64,000 nucleotides of DNA from Sphingomonas sp. Y38-1Y (lineage in GTDB: Bacteria; Pseudomonadota; Alphaproteobacteria; Sphingomonadales; Sphingomonadaceae): assembly GCF_032391395.1 (NCBI RefSeq), contig NZ_CP135916.1:3193001-3257000 (forward strand), written 5' to 3'. Below, in pieces: positions 9,098-18,231 of the stretch. Each line of letters opens with the position of its first letter. Position 1 is the stretch's first letter. A program made the translations under genes and the position numbers. The notes under the pieces were generated by a model that saw nothing but the letters and a program-made list of their open reading frames with translations, made no database searches and was not told where the DNA came from.

Positions 9098-9195
9098 CGG
9101 CGATCCTTCGACTGCGCTGACATGATGACGCATGGGTAACGAAATAGCTCCGATCCCAACATTGTATAGATTGGCTCTTGGGCCGGGGTCGCTGT

Positions 9196-10709
9196 TCAGG
9201 CCGCGCCTGCGAGCGCCTTTTGACGGCGACGCTGAACCGAGCTGCCGATCCCCATCGACTCGCGATACTTGGCGACGGTACGCCGGGCGATGTCGAAGCC
9301 CTTGGCGTTGAGCAGCTCGACCAGCGTGTCGTCGGACAGGATCTTGCGCGGGTCCTCCGCGGCGATCAGCGCCCGGATCGCGCTCTTGACCGCCTCGGCC
9401 GACACCGCGTCGCCGCCATCGGCCGACTGGATCGCGCTGGTGAAGAAATATTTGAGCTCGAACAGCCCGCGCGCGCAGCTCAGATATTTGTTGCTGGTGA
9501 CGCGGCTGACGGTCGATTCGTGCATCTCGATCGCCTCCGCCACGCGCGCGAGCGTAAGCGGGCGCAGATGCGCGACACCGGGAGGAAGAACGCCTCCTGT
9601 TGCTTCACGATCTCGCTCGCGACCTTGATGATCGTCCGCTGGCGCTGGTCGAGCGCCTTGACCAGCCAGTTGGCGCTGGCGAGGCAGTCGGACAGCCAGG
9701 ACTTGCCCGCCTTGTCCTTGCCCGCGCTCCCCGACAGCTCGACATAATAGGCGCGGTTGACGAGCACGCGGGGCAGCGTCGCTGCGTTGATCTCGACCGC
9801 CCAGCCCGAACCGCGCCGCGCGACGAACAGGTCTGGCGTGACGCTCTGCACCGGATCGCCGCCATAGCGGCAGCCGGGCTTGGGATCATAATCGCGAAGC
9901 TCGCGGATCATGTCCGCCATATCCTCCTCGTCGACACCGCAGATACGGCGAAGCTGCGCGATCTGGCCGCGCGCGAGGAGGTCGAGATTATCGATCAGCC
10001 GCGCCATCGCGGGATCGTAGCGATCGGCATCCCTGGCCTGGAGCGCGAGGCATTCGGCGAGGTTGCGCGCACCGACTCCGGTCGGGTCCAGCGTGTGGAT
10101 GACGCCCAGCACCCGCTCCACGTCGACCAGCGGCACGCCCAGCCGCTGCGACACGTCGAGCAGGTTGGCAGTCAGGTATCCGCACTCGTCGATCTGATCA
10201 ATCAGGTGCGCGGCGACGAACAGGTCGCCGCCGGACAGCACAGCCCCCGCCTGCGCGAGCAGATGGTCCTGAAGGCTCTCGCCCGCGGCGGCGAAGCTGT
10301 CGAAGTCGAGCCCCTCCCCCTCTCCGCCCCCCGAACCCGTGCCGGCCATGCCGAGGCCGCCGTCGAGCCCGCCGACCGAATCGCTGGCGCTATCGTGATG
10401 GAAGGACTCGGTGCCAAGGTCGACGTCCAGGCTCGCCTCGCCCGACCCGGCACCCATCGCCAGCAGCTCGTCGGCCTGAGCGGGCTCGTCACGCGCGGCG
10501 GGGGCGTCGTCCGGCGCCTCGCGCTCGCCGCCGCTACCGCCATCATCCTCGCGCATGGCTTCGAGCAGCGGGTTCTTCTCGATCTCCTCGGCGAGAAAGC
10601 CCTCCACCTCCAGGTTCGACAGCGCGAGCAGGCGGATGGCCTGCTGCAGCTGCGGCGTCATGACGAGCGATTGCGTCTGCCGCAAGTCGAGGCGCGGGGC
10701 GAGGCTCAT
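9196..10709 (-). pseudogene. rpoN: RNA polymerase sigma-54 factor, apparent one-base frameshift
   Basis: Sigma-54 directs RNA polymerase to -24/-12 promoters. The N-terminal part (from ATG 10709) has region I, MSLAPRLDLRQTQSLVMTPQ, an acidic Gly/Asp-rich region II, and the core-binding domain. The C-terminal part has the helix-turn-helix and RpoN box (MHESTVSRVTSNKYLS; ARRTVAKYRESMGI). The two lie in different frames. After EIVKQQEAFFL the frame should continue HGVAHLRPLTLARVAEA, and that sequence is present one frame over. One base is missing near 9578-9582, where the minus strand reads CTCCCGGTGTC and CTCCxCGGTGTC would restore it. Both halves are well conserved, so a very recent mutation or a sequencing error is likely. 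It lies downstream of lptB, the usual arrangement. Confidence 0.9.
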
Positions 10710-10787
10710 GCGACGGCCACCGACGCTCTCCCCTTCCCGGAAGGGAAGAGTGCACGTTGCGCCAAGAGGGAAACGCCCGACATCGCC

Positions 10788-11564
10788 CTACAGCGAGAAG
10801 CTCTCGCCCAGGTACAGGCGGCGGACATTGGCGTCTGCGACGAGTTCGGCGGGGCTGCCCGTGAACAGCACGCGGCCGTCGTAGATGATGTACGCACGAT
10901 CGACGATTTCCAGCGTCTCGCGCACATTATGGTCGGTGATGAGCACGCCGATGTCGCGTTGCTTCAGATCCTTCACCAGGTCGCGGATGTCGGCGATCGA
11001 GATGGGATCGATGCCCGCGAACGGCTCGTCGAGCAGCATGATCGACGGGTCGGCGGCGAGCGCGCGGGCGATCTCAGCGCGGCGGCGCTCACCGCCCGAC
11101 AACGCCATTGCGGGCGCATCGCGCAGGCGGGTCAGGCCGAACTCGTCGAGCAGCCGGTCGAGCTTGGCCTGGCGCGCGGCCTTGTCGGGCTCGGCGAGTT
11201 CGAGCACGGCGGAGATGTTCTTCTCGACCGTCAGCCCGCGGAAGATCGACGTTTCCTGCGGAAGATAGCCGAGGCCCAGGATCGCGCGGCGATACATCGG
11301 CAGCGCGGTGATGTCCTCGCCATCCAGCATGATGCGGCCCGAATCGGGCTTCACCAAGCCCATGACCGAATAGAAACTCGTCGTTTTGCCCGCACCGTTG
11401 GGGCCGAGCAACCCGACCACCTCGCCGCGCGCGACGTTCATCGACACGTCGGTCAGGACGACGCGCTTGTCATACGCCTTGGCAATGGAAACGACCGCCA
11501 GCCCGGTGTCGCTGGGCACTTCGACGACGGTCGGCACGGCCTCGATCGTGGTGACGTCGTCCAT
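10788..11564 (-). CDS. lptB: LPS export ABC transporter ATP-binding protein LptB
   Basis: 258-residue ABC ATPase that powers LptB2FG extraction of lipopolysaccharide from the inner membrane. Walker A is GPNGAGKTT, the Q-loop YLPQETSIFRGL, the signature LSGGERRR, Walker B IMLLDEPFAGIDP, and the switch His in LITDHNVRETL; the C-terminal VADANVRRLYLGESFSL is characteristic of LptB. The ATG at 11564 gives a protein with a ~20-residue N-terminal extension before the ABC fold. lptA and lptC, often directly upstream, are not here: metK precedes it instead, behind a terminator. rpoN follows after 78 bases. Confidence 0.95.
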   Translation of the reverse strand: MDDVTTIEAVPTVVEVPSDTGLAVVSIAKAYDKRVVLTDVSMNVARGEVVGLLGPNGAGKTTSFYSVMGLVKPDSGRIMLDGEDITALPMYRRAILGLGYLPQETSIFRGLTVEKNISAVLELAEPDKAARQAKLDRLLDEFGLTRLRDAPAMALSGGERRRAEIARALAADPSIMLLDEPFAGIDPISIADIRDLVKDLKQRDIGVLITDHNVRETLEIVDRAYIIYDGRVLFTGSPAELVADANVRRLYLGESFSL

Positions 11565-11673
11565 GGCTATTGTCGCGGCTCCCGTTGAAGGCCGCCTTTT
11601 CGCGCCTTTCCTGCCGCTTGGCAAGGTTCGTGCATAGCTTTGCGGAAGAGCGTTGCGGATGGGCGGCAGCATG

Positions 11674-11698
11674 AAAAAGGGGCCGGTCTCCCGGCCCC
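11674..11698 (-). terminator. Rho-independent terminator after metK
   Basis: On the minus strand a perfect stem GGGGCCGG / CCGGCCCC with a GAGA loop (11679-11698) is followed by TTTTT (11678-11674), about 25 bases past the metK stop. It separates metK from lptB, so lptB is expected to have its own promoter in 11565-11673. Confidence 0.9.
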
Positions 11699-11724
11699 TC
11701 CATCGATCAGCGATGCAGCTTCGT

Positions 11725-12909
11725 TCAGCCGAGCTCGGCCTTGAGCGCGTCGACCAGGTCGGTGCGCTCCCAGGTGAAGCGATCGCCCTCTGCCTTGCGG
11801 CCGAAATGGCCATAGGCGGCGGTGGGCTGATAGATCGGCTTGTTCATGCCGAGATGCGTACGGATGCCCTTCGGCGTCAGGCGAACGAGCTTGGGCAGCA
11901 CCGCCTCGATCTTCGACTCGTCGACGGTGCCGGTGCCGTGCGTGTCGACATAGAGCGACAGCGGCTCGGCGATGCCGATCGCGTAGGACAGCTGGATCGT
12001 GCAGCGCTTGGCGAGGCCCGCCGCGACCACGTTCTTGGCGAGATAGCGCGAAATGTACGCAGCCGAACGGTCGACCTTGGTCGGATCCTTGCCGCTGAAC
12101 GCGCCGCCGCCATGCGGGGCCGCGCCGCCATAGGTGTCGACGATGATCTTGCGACCCGTCAGGCCCGCGTCGCCGTCTGGCCCGCCGATCTCGAACAGCC
12201 CGGTCGGGTTGACGTAGATCTGCGAGGGATCGGTCGGCATCCAGCCGCTGGGCAGCACGTCCTCGAACACCGACAGGACATAGTCGCGCAGCGTACGCTG
12301 GCCCGCGTCGTTCGACAGCGCCTTGGTATGCTGGGTCGAGACGACGAGCGCGGTCGCGCCGGTCGGCACGCCATTCTCGTACTTCAGCGTCACCTGGCTC
12401 TTGGCGTCGGGCTCGAGGAAGTCGACGACGCGGGCGTGGCGGTCGGCGGCCATCTTCTCGAGGATGCGGTGCGAGTAATAGAGCGTCGCCGGCATCAGGT
12501 CGGGCGTCTCGTCGCACGCGAAGCCGAACATGATGCCCTGGTCGCCGGCACCCTCGTCCTTGTTGCCGCTCTCGTCGACGCCCTGCGCGATGTGCGCGGA
12601 CTGGCCGTGGAGGTGGCAGGCGAAGTCGGCGGTCTGCCAGTGGAAGCCGTGCTGCTCGTAACCGATGCGGCGGACGGTATCGCGCGCGGCCTGCTCGATC
12701 TCGGCCAGGCTGGGGAACGCGTCCTCGCTGGCGCGCACTTCGCCCGCCAGCACGATGCGCTGCGTCGTCACCATCGTCTCGCACGCCACGCGCGCGACCG
12801 GATCGCGCGCCAGGAACAGATCGACGACCGCGTCGGAAATCTGGTCGGCGACCTTGTCGGGATGGCCTTCGCTGACCGACTCGGAGGTGAAGAGGTAATT
12901 GTCGCGCAT
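11725..12909 (-). CDS. metK: S-adenosylmethionine synthetase
   Basis: 394 residues; makes SAM from methionine and ATP in the cytosol. Signatures are [20 protein letters not shown] at the N terminus (His and Asp of the active site), the [12 protein letters not shown] loop, and [19 protein letters not shown]. The ATG at 12909 is chosen because [13 protein letters not shown] is where the family starts; an in-frame ATG at 12930 would add seven unconserved residues. It is followed by a strong terminator, so it is probably monocistronic or co-transcribed with lnt upstream (69-base gap). A perfect inverted repeat at 12953-12974 in that gap is a likely operator. Confidence 0.98.
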   Translation of the reverse strand: MRDNYLFTSESVSEGHPDKVADQISDAVVDLFLARDPVARVACETMVTTQRIVLAGEVRASEDAFPSLAEIEQAARDTVRRIGYEQHGFHWQTADFACHLHGQSAHIAQGVDESGNKDEGAGDQGIMFGFACDETPDLMPATLYYSHRILEKMAADRHARVVDFLEPDAKSQVTLKYENGVPTGATALVVSTQHTKALSNDAGQRTLRDYVLSVFEDVLPSGWMPTDPSQIYVNPTGLFEIGGPDGDAGLTGRKIIVDTYGGAAPHGGGAFSGKDPTKVDRSAAYISRYLAKNVVAAGLAKRCTIQLSYAIGIAEPLSLYVDTHGTGTVDESKIEAVLPKLVRLTPKGIRTHLGMNKPIYQPTAAYGHFGRKAEGDRFTWERTDLVDALKAELG

Positions 12910-12952
12910 GCTTTCCCCGTGGGTTGGCACCGGCGCAGGGGCCGGACTTCAA

Positions 12953-12974
12953 GATATAAAGCTATGGTTATATC
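12953..12974. promoter_or_regulatory. Perfect inverted repeat upstream of metK
   Basis: GATATAA (12953-12959) and TTATATC (12968-12974) are exact inverse complements separated by 8 bases, an AT-rich island in a GC-rich region. It lies 44 bases upstream of the metK start. Methionine-cycle genes of Proteobacteria are often controlled by ArsR-type SAM/SAH sensors (SahR, SamR) that bind AT-rich palindromes; assignment to one of these is inference. I do not see a known SAM riboswitch fold in the 69-base gap. Confidence 0.55.
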
Positions 12975-12978
12975 GGCC

Positions 12979-14550
12979 CTAGCCCGCACGGCGGCGGATG
13001 GCAATCGCCACCGCCAGCATCGCGAGCGCGACGATCAGCGCGGCGAGGTTGCCGACGCGGGCGAAGATCGTCGGCGGCAGCGCCCCGGGGATCGGCACCT
13101 CGATCGCGCCCGCGCGCCGCATCCCGATCGTCGCCACCAGCCGTCCCTGCGCATCGATCACCGCCGAGATGCCGGTCGGGGTCGAGCGGATCACGGGCAA
13201 CCCCTCCTCGATCGCGCGCAGCCGCGCCTGCGCCAGATGCTGCGGCGGGCCCCAGGCACCGAACCAGGCGTCGTTGGAGGGATTGAACAGCATGTCCGGC
13301 CGGTTCGCGCGATCGACGACTTGGCCGGAGAAGATGATCTCGTAGCAGATCTGCATGCCGACGACGCCGAAGCCGGGCACCTCGATCGTCCGCGGTCCCG
13401 GTCCCGGCAGATAGTCGATCTCGCCCGCGACCAGCCGCGACAGGCCGATCGGCTCCAGGATCGAGCGCATCGGCAGATACTCGCCATAAGGCACCAGATG
13501 AGCCTTGTCGTAGCGGACCGGCCCCAGCTTGCCCGCCGGATCGAGCGCGAAGATCGCGTTGCCGGCGCCAAGCAGCTTGCCCTGGGGATCGAACTCCAGC
13601 GCGGTCGAGCCGATCAGCGCCATGTCGCGCGGCCCTAGCAGCGCGGCGATGCGCCCGCGCGTCACCGGCGCCGTGCCCTTATAGTACCAGTCGGCGGGAT
13701 AGCCGTCCTCGAGGTAGAAATTCACCGCGCCCTCGGGCCAGACGATGAGGCGCGGGTGGCGCTGCGGCCGGCCCGACTGGTCGATCATCGCCTCCAGGAT
13801 GCGCAGGTCGTAATTGCCGTCCTGCATCGCCTCCTGGCCCACATTGGGCTGGACGACGCGGACGCGCGGCGTGTCGGGACCACTGCGCACCGGCAGCGGC
13901 TGGGCGGAGGCGAAGATGCCCGCGAGCAGCAGCCCGGCGGCGGCGACCAGCGGCATCCGCCAGCGCCGCCAGCCGACCAGCAGCATCAGCGAACCCGCGA
14001 TCGCGACGGTGATCCCCGACAGTGCATAGGTGCCGACGAACGCACTCACGCGCGCGATGCTGATGAGCGGCAGCCAGATGACCGCCACGGGGTTCCAGGC
14101 ATAGCCGGTGAACATCGTCGCGCGCAGCCATTCGGTGGCGATCCACGCGGCGGCGAAGACGAGGACGTAGCTGCCGCCCGGCGCCGTCGTCCCGTCACCC
14201 GCCGAGCGCGGGCTCGCCAGCCGCCAGGCGAGCCCGGCCGCCATCGCGGGATAAACGGCGAGATAGAGCGCGAGCAGGACCACCGCGATGTAGCCGAGCA
14301 CCGGCGGCATCTTGTCCTGATAGTCGAAGGCGTGCTGGATCCAGTTGTTGCCGACGGTGAAATGCGCGACGCCAAACGTCCAGCCGCGCAGCAGCGCCGC
14401 CTTGAGGCTGGGCGCCTCGTGGACGAGCCACGTCAGTACCGCGAGCGCGGCGATGGTGACGGGAAAGAGCTGGAGCGGTGCGAAACCGGTTGCGGACAGC
14501 GCTCCAGCGACGAGGAGAGTCCAATAGGGGCGTTGCGCGAAGCGGCTCAT
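12979..14550 (-). CDS. lnt: Apolipoprotein N-acyltransferase
   Basis: 523 residues; adds the third acyl chain to the N-terminal cysteine of lipoproteins at the inner membrane. An N-terminal part of about seven membrane segments (residues 8-210) is followed by a periplasmic nitrilase domain. The catalytic triad is visible as Glu in VWPEGAVNFYL, Lys in YDKAHLVPYGEY and Cys in MQICYEIIF; FNPSNDAWFG and TPTGISAVID are family motifs. A final membrane helix lies near 498-517. It is upstream of metK on the same strand. Confidence 0.96.
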   Translation of the reverse strand: MSRFAQRPYWTLLVAGALSATGFAPLQLFPVTIAALAVLTWLVHEAPSLKAALLRGWTFGVAHFTVGNNWIQHAFDYQDKMPPVLGYIAVVLLALYLAVYPAMAAGLAWRLASPRSAGDGTTAPGGSYVLVFAAAWIATEWLRATMFTGYAWNPVAVIWLPLISIARVSAFVGTYALSGITVAIAGSLMLLVGWRRWRMPLVAAAGLLLAGIFASAQPLPVRSGPDTPRVRVVQPNVGQEAMQDGNYDLRILEAMIDQSGRPQRHPRLIVWPEGAVNFYLEDGYPADWYYKGTAPVTRGRIAALLGPRDMALIGSTALEFDPQGKLLGAGNAIFALDPAGKLGPVRYDKAHLVPYGEYLPMRSILEPIGLSRLVAGEIDYLPGPGPRTIEVPGFGVVGMQICYEIIFSGQVVDRANRPDMLFNPSNDAWFGAWGPPQHLAQARLRAIEEGLPVIRSTPTGISAVIDAQGRLVATIGMRRAGAIEVPIPGALPPTIFARVGNLAALIVALAMLAVAIAIRRRAG

Positions 14551-14557
14551 CTATCAT

Positions 14558-14635
14558 CCGTTCGTTTCGAGCGTAGTCGAGAAACGCTGATTACGCGGTT
14601 TTTGGCCGTTTCTCGACTTCGCTCGAAACGAACGG
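14558..14635. repeat. Palindromic repeat, family A variant
   Basis: Two 29-base arms (14558-14586 and 14607-14635) are inverse complements with a single mismatch; the outer ends read CCGTTCGTTTCGAGCG. It can form a long hairpin between lnt and ptrB. The CCGTTCGT ends are shared with the repeats at 20071, 35788 and 57266. Confidence 0.85.
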
Positions 14636-14675
14636 CCGAGGAGGGCGACGAGGAGCGTGATTTAGCCGCAACCTT

Positions 14676-14777
14676 CCCCCCTCCCGCCTGCGGGAGGGGT
14701 TGGCGGAGGGCCTGGCCGCGAGCGCCAACGCTTAAGAAGAAGGCCCTCCCCTAGCCCCTCCCGCAGGCGGGAGGGGG
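14676..14777. repeat. Palindromic repeat, family B (CCCCTCCCGC type)
   Basis: Arms of about 35 bases: 14676 onward reads CCCCCCTCCCGCCTGCGGGA and the right arm, ending at 14777, is its inverse complement. Each arm is itself a small palindrome. It lies downstream of ptrB. The same element, with about 80% similar arms, sits inside the valS coding region at 26027-26127. Confidence 0.88.
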
Positions 14778-14789
14778 ATTGACTTGCAT

Positions 14790-16856
14790 TCATCCTTCGA
14801 CGGGCGTTTCCACGCCGAGCTGCCAGAGCACGAAGGCGTTCTCCTCCGCCGCTTCCTTCAGGCTCTCCCAGCGGCCCGACTTGCCGCCATGCCCCGCGCC
14901 CATCTGAGTCTTGAGCACGAGGATGTTGTCGTCGGTCTTCATCGCGCGGAGCCTGGCGGCGAACTTGGCCGGCTCCCAATAGGTGACGCGCGGGTCGTTG
15001 AGTCCGCCGCCGATCCAGAGTGGCGGATAGGCCTGTGCCTTGACGTTGTCATAGGGGGAGTAGCCGCGGATCAGCTCGAATGCCGCTGCATCCTCGATCG
15101 GGTTGCCCCATTCGGGCCACTCGCCCGGCGTCAGTGGCAGCGCGGCATCCATCATCGTGTTGAGCACGTCGACGAACGGCACGTCGCAGACGACCACGCC
15201 CCATAGATCGGGATCGGAGTTGATGACCGCGCCCATCAGCTCACCGCCAGCCGACCGCCCGGCGATCGCGATGTTGCCGGCCGAGGTGAAGCCGCGCTCG
15301 ATCAGCCCCTTCGCCACGTCGACGAAGTCGTTGAACGTATTGGTCCGCTTCTCGAGCTTGCCGTCCAGATACCATTGCTGGCCGAGGTCGTCGCCGCCGC
15401 GGATGTGCGCGATCGCGAACGCGACGCCGCGGTCGAGGAAGCTCATCCGGCTGGTCGAGAAGCCCGGCGGCACGGCATAGCCATAGGCGCCGTAAGCATA
15501 AAGGTAGAGCTTGCCCGACCCGTCGCGCGGGAAGTCCGCGGGATAGACGATCGAGCACGGCACCTCGGTCCCGTCGCGCGCGGTGATCTTCAACCGCTCG
15601 GTCGCATACTTGGCGGGATCGTAGCCGGAGGGGATCTCCTGGACCTTGAGCACCTCAAGCTCGCCGGTGCCGACATGATAGTCATAGACGGTGCCCGGGG
15701 TGACCATCGATTCGTAACCGAGCCGCAGCGTCTGGACCGCATATTCCGGATTGTCGCCGACCCCCGCGACATAGCTGGCCTCCGGAAACGGAATGCGCGT
15801 CGGCTCGCCGCCCGAATAAGGATGGAGCTCGATCTGATCGAGCCCGTCCTCGCGCCCCTCGACCACGAAGAAGTCGCGGAAGCAGGCGACGTCGGTCATG
15901 TAGAATTGGCGGCTCGGTGCGATGCGCTCGATCCATTCGGACGGCTTGTCGAGGCTGGCGGTTACCAGCCGGAAATTGGGATCGACGTCGTTGGTGTGGA
16001 TGAAGAGCGTGCCGTCGTGCTCGTCGACATCATATTCGCGACCGACCTGTCGCGGCGCGACGCACAGCAAGGGCGCGGTCACGTCGTCGGCGGGGAGGAG
16101 ATAGACTTCGCTCGTCACATGATCGCCCGCGGCGATGACGATGAAGCGCTGCGACTGGGTCTCGCTCACCCCGACGCGAAAGCCCTCGTCGGCCTCGCGA
16201 TACAGTTCGGTCTCCTCCGTTTTACCCAGCCGGTGGAGCATGACGCGGTCGGTGCGCCAATGCTCGTTGGCCGGCGTGTAGAGCAGGCCTGTGCCGTCAG
16301 CGGTCCACACCAGCGCGCCGAGCGTGCCGGGGATCACGTCGGCCAAATGCTCGCCGGTCGCCAGATCCTTGATCCGCGCCTCGAACCGCTCCGACCCGTT
16401 GTCGTCGATCGCATAGGCCATCAGCCGCCCGTCGCGGCTGATCGACAGCGCGCCCAGGCGGAAATATTCCTTGCCCTCGGCGAGCGCTGGTTCGTCCAGG
16501 ATCAGCTCGTCGGCGCCGCCCGCGACCGGTTTGCGCCACCAGCGCCGATACTCGCCGCCCTCCTCGAAATCGGACCAGTAGAACCAGTCGCCATCCTTTT
16601 GCGGGACGGTTGCCTCGTCCTCCTTGATCCGGGCGCGCATCTCCTTGAACAGCGTGTCGGCGAGCGGCTTCAGCGGCCCCATCACCGCATCGTGATATTC
16701 GTTCTCGGCCTCCAGATAGGCGAGCACGCCCTTGTCGGTGACCTCCGGATAGCCGGGGTCGCGCAGCCACGCATAGGGATCGTCGATCGTGTGGCCATGG
16801 GCGGTGAAGCTGTGCGGACGCTGCGCCGCGATGGGCGGCTGGGGGAGAGCGGTCAT
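14790..16856 (-). CDS. ptrB: Oligopeptidase B (S9A family)
   Basis: 688-residue serine peptidase that cuts short peptides after Arg or Lys. The N-terminal two thirds form a seven-bladed propeller that limits substrate size; the C-terminal alpha/beta-hydrolase domain holds Ser (about residue 535, GRSAGGELMGA), Asp (GGLNDPRVTYWEP) and His (GAGHGGKSGRWESL). Family start motifs RPHSFTAHGHTIDDPYAWLR and GDWFYWSDFEEGGEY are present. There is no signal peptide, so it is cytosolic. It is 8 bases downstream of an amino-acid permease and is probably co-transcribed with it. Confidence 0.95.
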   Translation of the reverse strand: MTALPQPPIAAQRPHSFTAHGHTIDDPYAWLRDPGYPEVTDKGVLAYLEAENEYHDAVMGPLKPLADTLFKEMRARIKEDEATVPQKDGDWFYWSDFEEGGEYRRWWRKPVAGGADELILDEPALAEGKEYFRLGALSISRDGRLMAYAIDDNGSERFEARIKDLATGEHLADVIPGTLGALVWTADGTGLLYTPANEHWRTDRVMLHRLGKTEETELYREADEGFRVGVSETQSQRFIVIAAGDHVTSEVYLLPADDVTAPLLCVAPRQVGREYDVDEHDGTLFIHTNDVDPNFRLVTASLDKPSEWIERIAPSRQFYMTDVACFRDFFVVEGREDGLDQIELHPYSGGEPTRIPFPEASYVAGVGDNPEYAVQTLRLGYESMVTPGTVYDYHVGTGELEVLKVQEIPSGYDPAKYATERLKITARDGTEVPCSIVYPADFPRDGSGKLYLYAYGAYGYAVPPGFSTSRMSFLDRGVAFAIAHIRGGDDLGQQWYLDGKLEKRTNTFNDFVDVAKGLIERGFTSAGNIAIAGRSAGGELMGAVINSDPDLWGVVVCDVPFVDVLNTMMDAALPLTPGEWPEWGNPIEDAAAFELIRGYSPYDNVKAQAYPPLWIGGGLNDPRVTYWEPAKFAARLRAMKTDDNILVLKTQMGAGHGGKSGRWESLKEAAEENAFVLWQLGVETPVEG

Positions 16857-16864
16857 GCCCTTCC

Positions 16865-18163
16865 CTAGCCGCGGGCGTCACGCCGCAGCAAGGGGACGAT
16901 CACCGCCATCAGCAGCGCCATCGCCGCGATCGCCGCAGCGCTCGTCGCCGGATCCTCGACGACGAAGGCGATCGCGAGCGCCAGGTTGATCGCGCCCGAG
17001 ACGAGCGCCGGCAGCGGGAACAGCGGCATCCGCCACGGCCGCTGGAGACCGGGCTCGCGCCGCCGCACGACGATCGCCGCCACGTTGACCGCCACGCCCA
17101 CCAGCGCGAGCAGCACGACGCTGAACGCGAGCAGCGTCTCATAGACGCCGACCAGCGCCAGCAACGCGCCGCCGATCGCGGTGGCGGCGAGCGCCGCGCG
17201 CGGCGTCCCGCCCTCCGCCACGCCCGCCAGCGAGCGCAGGTCGAAGCCGCGCCCGATCGCGAACAGGATACGCGGCAGGAACATCAGCATCACGCCCAGG
17301 ATCGTGACGAGCGACACCAGCGACACCACGGTCATCGCCGTGTCCGCCCGCGCGCCGAGCACGCGCCCGGCGGCATCAGCGGCGACCAAAGTCGAGGTCG
17401 CCATCTCGGCCGGCGTCAGCACGTGGAGCATCGCGGCATTGAGGCCGACGAACACCGCCGTTACCAGCGCGATGCCGATGAAGGTGCCGCGCACCAGCTG
17501 CCGCGGATTGCGCAGTTCCTCGGCGAAATAGGCGGCGCCGTTCCAGCCATAATAGGTGCCATAGATCGCCCGGAACGCGCCGATCGCCGCGACCAGCGTG
17601 ATCGCGCCGCCCTGAACCGGCTCGGCCGCGACAGCATCGCCGCGCGCGAAGGCGAGCGCGGCGATCAGTGCGAGGAACAGCACCGCCTTGATCGCGCTGC
17701 CCACCTCCTGCGCCGCCGCTGCCGCGCGCGTGCCGCGCCATTGCAGCGCGAACATCGCCGCGATCATCAGCACCGACACGACCGGGATCGGCAGCCCGCC
17801 ATCGGCGCCCAGCCGGTGGAGATATTCGGCGAACACGACGGCGATGAACGCGACCGCGCCCAGATTGCCCAGCCAGTCGGCAAGCCCCGCGGCCAGCCCC
17901 GCCACCGGCCCGAACGCGCGCCGCACGAATGCGTAGGGCCCACCCGCCTCGCCGATCGAGGTCGCCAGCTCGACCGTGGAACAGGCATCGACCGCGGCAA
18001 TCAGACCGCCCGCCAGCCACAACAGCAGCATCAACTGTGCGTCCGGCACCGACGCGGCGACCAGGCCGGGCGTGCGCAGGATGCCCTGCCCGATCGTCCC
18101 GCCGACCACCGCCGCCACCGCAAACGCCGCGCCCAGCACGCGCAGCAATCTCGTCCCGCTCAT
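16865..18163 (-). CDS. APC-superfamily amino-acid permease
   Basis: 432 residues and about 12 hydrophobic segments. The N-terminal GGTIGQGILRTPGLVAA matches the unwound substrate-binding helix 1 of APC transporters; VELATSIGEAGGPYAFVRRAFG is the conserved helix 2-3 loop, and TYYGWNGAAYFAEELRNPRQL is helix 6. The substrate cannot be read from sequence. It is followed closely by oligopeptidase B and is divergent from an Xaa-Pro aminopeptidase, so use of peptides and amino acids is a sensible guess. The APC start is 68 bases from the aminopeptidase start. Confidence 0.9.
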   Translation of the reverse strand: MSGTRLLRVLGAAFAVAAVVGGTIGQGILRTPGLVAASVPDAQLMLLLWLAGGLIAAVDACSTVELATSIGEAGGPYAFVRRAFGPVAGLAAGLADWLGNLGAVAFIAVVFAEYLHRLGADGGLPIPVVSVLMIAAMFALQWRGTRAAAAAQEVGSAIKAVLFLALIAALAFARGDAVAAEPVQGGAITLVAAIGAFRAIYGTYYGWNGAAYFAEELRNPRQLVRGTFIGIALVTAVFVGLNAAMLHVLTPAEMATSTLVAADAAGRVLGARADTAMTVVSLVSLVTILGVMLMFLPRILFAIGRGFDLRSLAGVAEGGTPRAALAATAIGGALLALVGVYETLLAFSVVLLALVGVAVNVAAIVVRRREPGLQRPWRMPLFPLPALVSGAINLALAIAFVVEDPATSAAAIAAMALLMAVIVPLLRRDARG

Positions 18164-18231
18164 CGGCCGTCCCCCTGCCTCGACTTAGGCTGCGTGGCGG
18201 CGGTAAGGGAAGCGGCAAAGGAGCATCCCCC

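Noticed and set aside
9570..9590. Programmed ribosomal frameshift in rpoN
   Set aside because: rpoN is not known to use frameshifting, I see no stimulatory structure I trust, and a single missing base fully explains the break.
12910..12978. SAM riboswitch upstream of metK
   Set aside because: The gap is only 69 bases and I find no SAM-II, SAM/SAH or SAM-I type core; the simple palindrome is better explained as a protein site.
14558..14777. CRISPR array or tandem repeat
   Set aside because: The repeats are two inverted-arm elements of different families, not direct repeats with spacers; no cas gene is present.
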